Below are positions 14,468 to 16,509 of a stretch of DNA of 16,509 bases, piece after piece. Source of the stretch: Bacteroidales bacterium (GTDB lineage Bacteria > Bacteroidota > Bacteroidia > Bacteroidales > P3); the NCBI GenBank assembly GCA_017988355.1, contig JAGNRX010000003.1, positions 1 to 16,509 of the forward strand. The letters run 5' to 3'. The position numbers and the translations under genes are program-made. The notes beneath the pieces are model-generated. The model searched no databases. It saw only the letters and a list, made by a program, of their open reading frames with translations, and had not been told where the DNA came from. Position 1 is the stretch's first letter; the number at the start of each line of letters is the position of its first letter.

Positions 14468-15046
14468 ATGGAATATTTAGTAATAATTATTTTTGCGGTA
14501 TTCGTTAATAACGTAATACTATCTCAATTCTTAGGAATTTGTCCTTTTTTGGGGGTTTCTAATAAAGTCAGCACTTCTTTAGGAATGGGGGCAGCAGTTG
14601 TTTTTGTTATGACTCTTGCAACTCTTGTTACCTATTTATTTCAGAAGCTAGTTCTTAATCCTCTTGATATAGGCTTCCTTCAAACCATTGTTTTTATTTT
14701 GGTTATTGCGGCTTTGGTTCAAATGGTTGAGATTGTATTAAAGAAAGTTAGCCCAAGTTTATATCAAGCACTTGGTGTTTTTCTTCCACTTATCACAACA
14801 AACTGTGCTGTATTGGGTATAGCTATTTTAGTTATTCAAAAAAACTTTACCTTAGTCGAGGGACTTGTTTATTCAGTTGGAATGTCATTAGGATTTACCT
14901 TAGCAATGGTTCTTTTTGCAGGGCTGAGAGAGCAAATTGAGCTTTCATCAACCCCTAAAGGAATGAAAGGAATGCCTATAGTTTTAGTAACAGCAGGTGT
15001 CTTAGCAATGGCATTTATGGGATTTGCAGGCTTAGTTAAAATCTAA
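14468..15046 (+). CDS. rnfA: Electron transport complex subunit RnfA (RsxA)
   Basis: Integral membrane protein of 192 residues with about six helices, a subunit of the Rnf ferredoxin:NAD+ oxidoreductase that pumps ions. FLGICPFLGVS (Cys25) and LPLITTNCAVLG (Cys113) are the two conserved half-membrane motifs; in Rnf/Nqr complexes these cysteines, with those of the sister subunit, bind an iron-sulfur cluster inside the membrane. Motifs AFMGFAGLVKI at the end and VNNVILSQFLG at the start fit RnfA rather than NqrE. In most genomes rnfA sits at the end of rnfBCDGEA, but here it follows its own promoter and an unrelated divergent gene. The next gene begins 11 bases after its stop. Confidence 0.92.
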   Translation: MEYLVIIIFAVFVNNVILSQFLGICPFLGVSNKVSTSLGMGAAVVFVMTLATLVTYLFQKLVLNPLDIGFLQTIVFILVIAALVQMVEIVLKKVSPSLYQALGVFLPLITTNCAVLGIAILVIQKNFTLVEGLVYSVGMSLGFTLAMVLFAGLREQIELSSTPKGMKGMPIVLVTAGVLAMAFMGFAGLVKI

Positions 15047-15057
15047 TTATAATAGAA

Positions 15058-15507
15058 ATGGACAACCAAGTCAAAGAACCTCAAACCGAAGAAATGACAA
15101 GTAAACAAGAAGAGAAAATTGATATAAAACCAATTAAATCTATTGTTAAGGACAAGACAAGCAGGAAACTATCTAAAGGACTTAAAGAAAAACCGAAGAA
15201 ACCATCTTGGTGGGTACGCACCAAAAGGAAGAAACTTGTTTTGGAGCTTCAAACTGCACTTAAAGATTTTGGGATAAATAAAGCGTGGGTTCATAATCAC
15301 TTCATCTTAGCAGAAGAAAAGAAGGCTAAGAATATTACTATCTATGTTGAGATTAATATGTTGAGATTAAATAAAATAGATGCTCATCAATTAGACGTTT
15401 TAATGGATAATAGATTTAAGAAAAAGAAGATTAGTATCATTGATATTGCTTCTCTTCAACCCTCAATTAAAGAATTCGTTTTTAAAGACGTCACCACTCT
15501 ACTTTAA
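15058..15507 (+). CDS. Small basic protein with degenerate nucleotidyltransferase-like domain
   Basis: Protein of 149 residues. Residues 1-56 are polar, Lys-rich and probably disordered. Residues 57-149 follow, without gaps, the pattern of a minimal (MNT-type) nucleotidyltransferase: LQTALKDFGINKAWV, then TIYVEINMLRLNKIDAHQL, then KKISIIDIASLQPSIKEFVFKD, a typical family ending. The catalytic GS-x10-DxD is lost: Gly-Ser is Asn80-His81, and the two aspartates are Asn92 and Thr94. The fold may persist without nucleotidyl transfer. The alignment is from memory of the family and not computed. It is encoded between rnfA and a glycosyltransferase with gaps of 11 and 7 bases, so the three are likely co-transcribed, but its role is unknown. 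Confidence 0.6.
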   Translation: MDNQVKEPQTEEMTSKQEEKIDIKPIKSIVKDKTSRKLSKGLKEKPKKPSWWVRTKRKKLVLELQTALKDFGINKAWVHNHFILAEEKKAKNITIYVEINMLRLNKIDAHQLDVLMDNRFKKKKISIIDIASLQPSIKEFVFKDVTTLL

Positions 15508-15514
15508 ATATCTA

Positions 15515-16282
15515 ATGAAGATTTCAGCAACAATAATTTGTTTCAACGAAGAAAAGAATATTGAACGTTGTTTAAATTCTCTACAAGGCATTGTTGATGA
15601 AATAGTTGTTGTCGATTCTTTTTCCACAGACAAGACAGAAGAAATATGTAGTAAGTTTGACCTTGTCTTTATTAAGAATAAGTTCTTAGGTCATATAGAA
15701 CAAAAAAACTTTGCACTTACCAAAGCTAAATACGATTATGTTCTCTCCTTAGATGCTGACGAGGCTATTTCTCCTGAACTAAGAAAATCAATCTTAAAAA
15801 TCAAGCAGGAAAATCAAGATAAGGATTCTTTGGAATTTGATTCATATTCTTTCAACCGATTGACTAACTATTGTGGTGAGGGTTGGATAAAGCATAGCGG
15901 TTGGTATCCAGACACTAAACTAAGGCTTTGGGATAAGACCAAAGGCTCTTGGGGAGGAGAAAACCCTCATGATATGGTTATAATGCAAAAAGGAGTTAAG
16001 ACCAAATGGTTAAAGGGCGACCTCTTACATTATTCTTATTATTCTGTTCAAGAACATATCAATCAGCTTAATAAGTTTTCAACAATAGGAGCAATAGAAA
16101 AGTATAAGAAAGGTAAAAAGGTAAGCATAATATCAATAATAATAAAACCAATTTGGAAGTTCTTGAGAGATTATATTTTTAAAGGAGGGTTCTTAGATGG
16201 CTTTGCAGGCTTTAAGATTTGTATTATTTCTGCATTCTCTACATTTATTAAATACGTCAAACTCAAAGAGCTTTATAAATAA
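15515..16282 (+). CDS. Family 2 glycosyltransferase (WaaE/KdtX-like)
   Basis: Protein of 255 residues. The ATG at 15515 is chosen because it opens directly with the first GT-A strand (MKISATIICFNEEKNIERCL); an upstream in-frame ATG at 15440 would overlap the preceding gene by 68 bases. IVVVDSFSTDKT (30-41) binds the nucleotide, and LSLDADE (78-84) is the metal-binding DxD. KHSGWYPDTKLRLWDKTKG and GGENPHDMV match the WaaE/KdtX group, which adds glucose to the LPS inner core. The C-terminal part (about 205-240) is hydrophobic and basic and may touch the membrane. Sugar and acceptor are inferred. Confidence 0.85.
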   Translation: MKISATIICFNEEKNIERCLNSLQGIVDEIVVVDSFSTDKTEEICSKFDLVFIKNKFLGHIEQKNFALTKAKYDYVLSLDADEAISPELRKSILKIKQENQDKDSLEFDSYSFNRLTNYCGEGWIKHSGWYPDTKLRLWDKTKGSWGGENPHDMVIMQKGVKTKWLKGDLLHYSYYSVQEHINQLNKFSTIGAIEKYKKGKKVSIISIIIKPIWKFLRDYIFKGGFLDGFAGFKICIISAFSTFIKYVKLKELYK

Positions 16283-16284
16283 TA

Positions 16285-16318
16285 AAAAAGGTCGCTAAGT
16301 AATTATAGCGACCTTTTT
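16285..16318. terminator. Bidirectional terminator between convergent genes
   Basis: AAAAAGGTCGCTA (16285-16297) pairs perfectly with TAGCGACCTTTTT (16306-16318) around an 8-base loop. Runs of A before and T after the GC-rich stem make it work in both directions, serving the glycosyltransferase operon and the minus-strand oxidoreductase gene. This third convergent intergenic region has no 21-bp repeats. Confidence 0.9.
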
Positions 16319-16348
16319 AGTAATATTGTTATTTAGAATTTTTCTTTA

Positions 16349-16509
16349 TCACAATACTTGTACTGTTTCAACAATTGATTTTCCTGTTTGAACAGCTTTT
16401 AGATTTTCTGGTATCATTTTATGATGACGTTCAGGAAGTGATTTCATTAAACCTTTTTCGATGAACTCTTCAGTTACAACTGGTTTAACTTGTAGGAAAG
16501 CTCCAAGAA
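16349..16509 (-). CDS. 2-oxoacid:acceptor oxidoreductase gamma subunit, C-terminal part
   Basis: The open frame enters from the window end and stops at TGA (16349-16351), giving 52 residues. It reads LGAFLQVKPVVTEEFIEKGL, then MKSLPERHHKMIPENLKAVQ, and ends ETVQVL. LGAFL, the KPVV motif and LPERHHKMIPENLKA are characteristic of the C-terminus of the gamma subunit of 2-oxoacid:ferredoxin oxidoreductases (2-oxoglutarate or branched-chain 2-oxoacid types). These enzymes decarboxylate 2-oxoacids to acyl-CoA and reduce ferredoxin, which Rnf could reoxidise. The particular substrate type cannot be assigned from this fragment, and the rest lies beyond the window. Confidence 0.8.
   Translation of the reverse strand, partial: LGAFLQVKPVVTEEFIEKGLMKSLPERHHKMIPENLKAVQTGKSIVETVQVL

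Noticed and set aside
15440..15514. Longer start for the glycosyltransferase at ATG 15440
   Set aside because: It overlaps the preceding gene by 68 bases and adds residues before the first GT-A strand, which normally begins the family.

Overview
This 16.5 kb window is AT-rich, densely packed chromosomal DNA from a member of the Bacteroidota. The evidence is a complete type IX secretion/gliding motor operon (porP-gldK-gldL-gldM-gldN), a found only in this phylum; several copies of the phylum's -7 promoter element TAnnTTTG; and a tiny Lys/Arg-rich protein encoded between an HU gene and an RNase E/G gene. RnfA and the end of a 2-oxoacid:ferredoxin oxidoreductase gamma subunit point to ferredoxin-based, probably anaerobic metabolism, so a Bacteroidales-like organism is likelier than an aerobic flavobacterium. 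LptB, HldD and KdsC show a Gram-negative outer membrane with Kdo and heptose in its lipopolysaccharide. The species cannot be named from this sequence.

Layout. (1) 8-2131: HU-family protein, a 30-residue AURKAIP1/COX24-like basic protein, a strong hairpin, RNase E/G (rng) and its terminator. (2) 2136-2225: a palindrome and a three-unit 21-bp tandem repeat, followed on the minus strand by a 130-residue protein that resembles the two ends of a Bacteroidota methyltransferase without its cofactor-binding core. (3) 2784-7066: an envelope gene run: lptB, a polysaccharide-deacetylase-like protein, hldD, kdsC and an RlpA-like protein. (4) 7133-13337: promoter, porP/sprF-like gene, gldK, gldL, gldM, gldN and a perfect 16-bp-stem terminator. 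(5) 13377-13460: a second array of the same 21-bp repeat, then a minus-strand alpha/beta hydrolase. (6) 14410-16318: a good promoter, rnfA standing apart from other rnf genes, a small protein that looks like a nucleotidyltransferase with all catalytic residues replaced, a family 2 glycosyltransferase and a shared convergent terminator. (7) 16349-16509: the C-terminal end of a 2-oxoacid:acceptor oxidoreductase gamma subunit, running off the window.

How it fits together. Regions 3 and 4 build and use the outer membrane: LptB powers LPS export, HldD and KdsC supply heptose and Kdo precursors, the glycosyltransferase in region 6 probably decorates the LPS core or another glycan, and GldK-N with PorP form the motor and accessory parts of type IX secretion. 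Most of the window is ordinary housekeeping. The observations most worth a second look are the two 21-bp repeat arrays, each between convergent genes and just past a terminator; the apparently dead nucleotidyltransferase encoded between rnfA and a glycosyltransferase; the core-less methyltransferase relative; and the terminator-like hairpin directly upstream of rng. No tRNA, rRNA, CRISPR array, insertion sequence or replication origin was seen.
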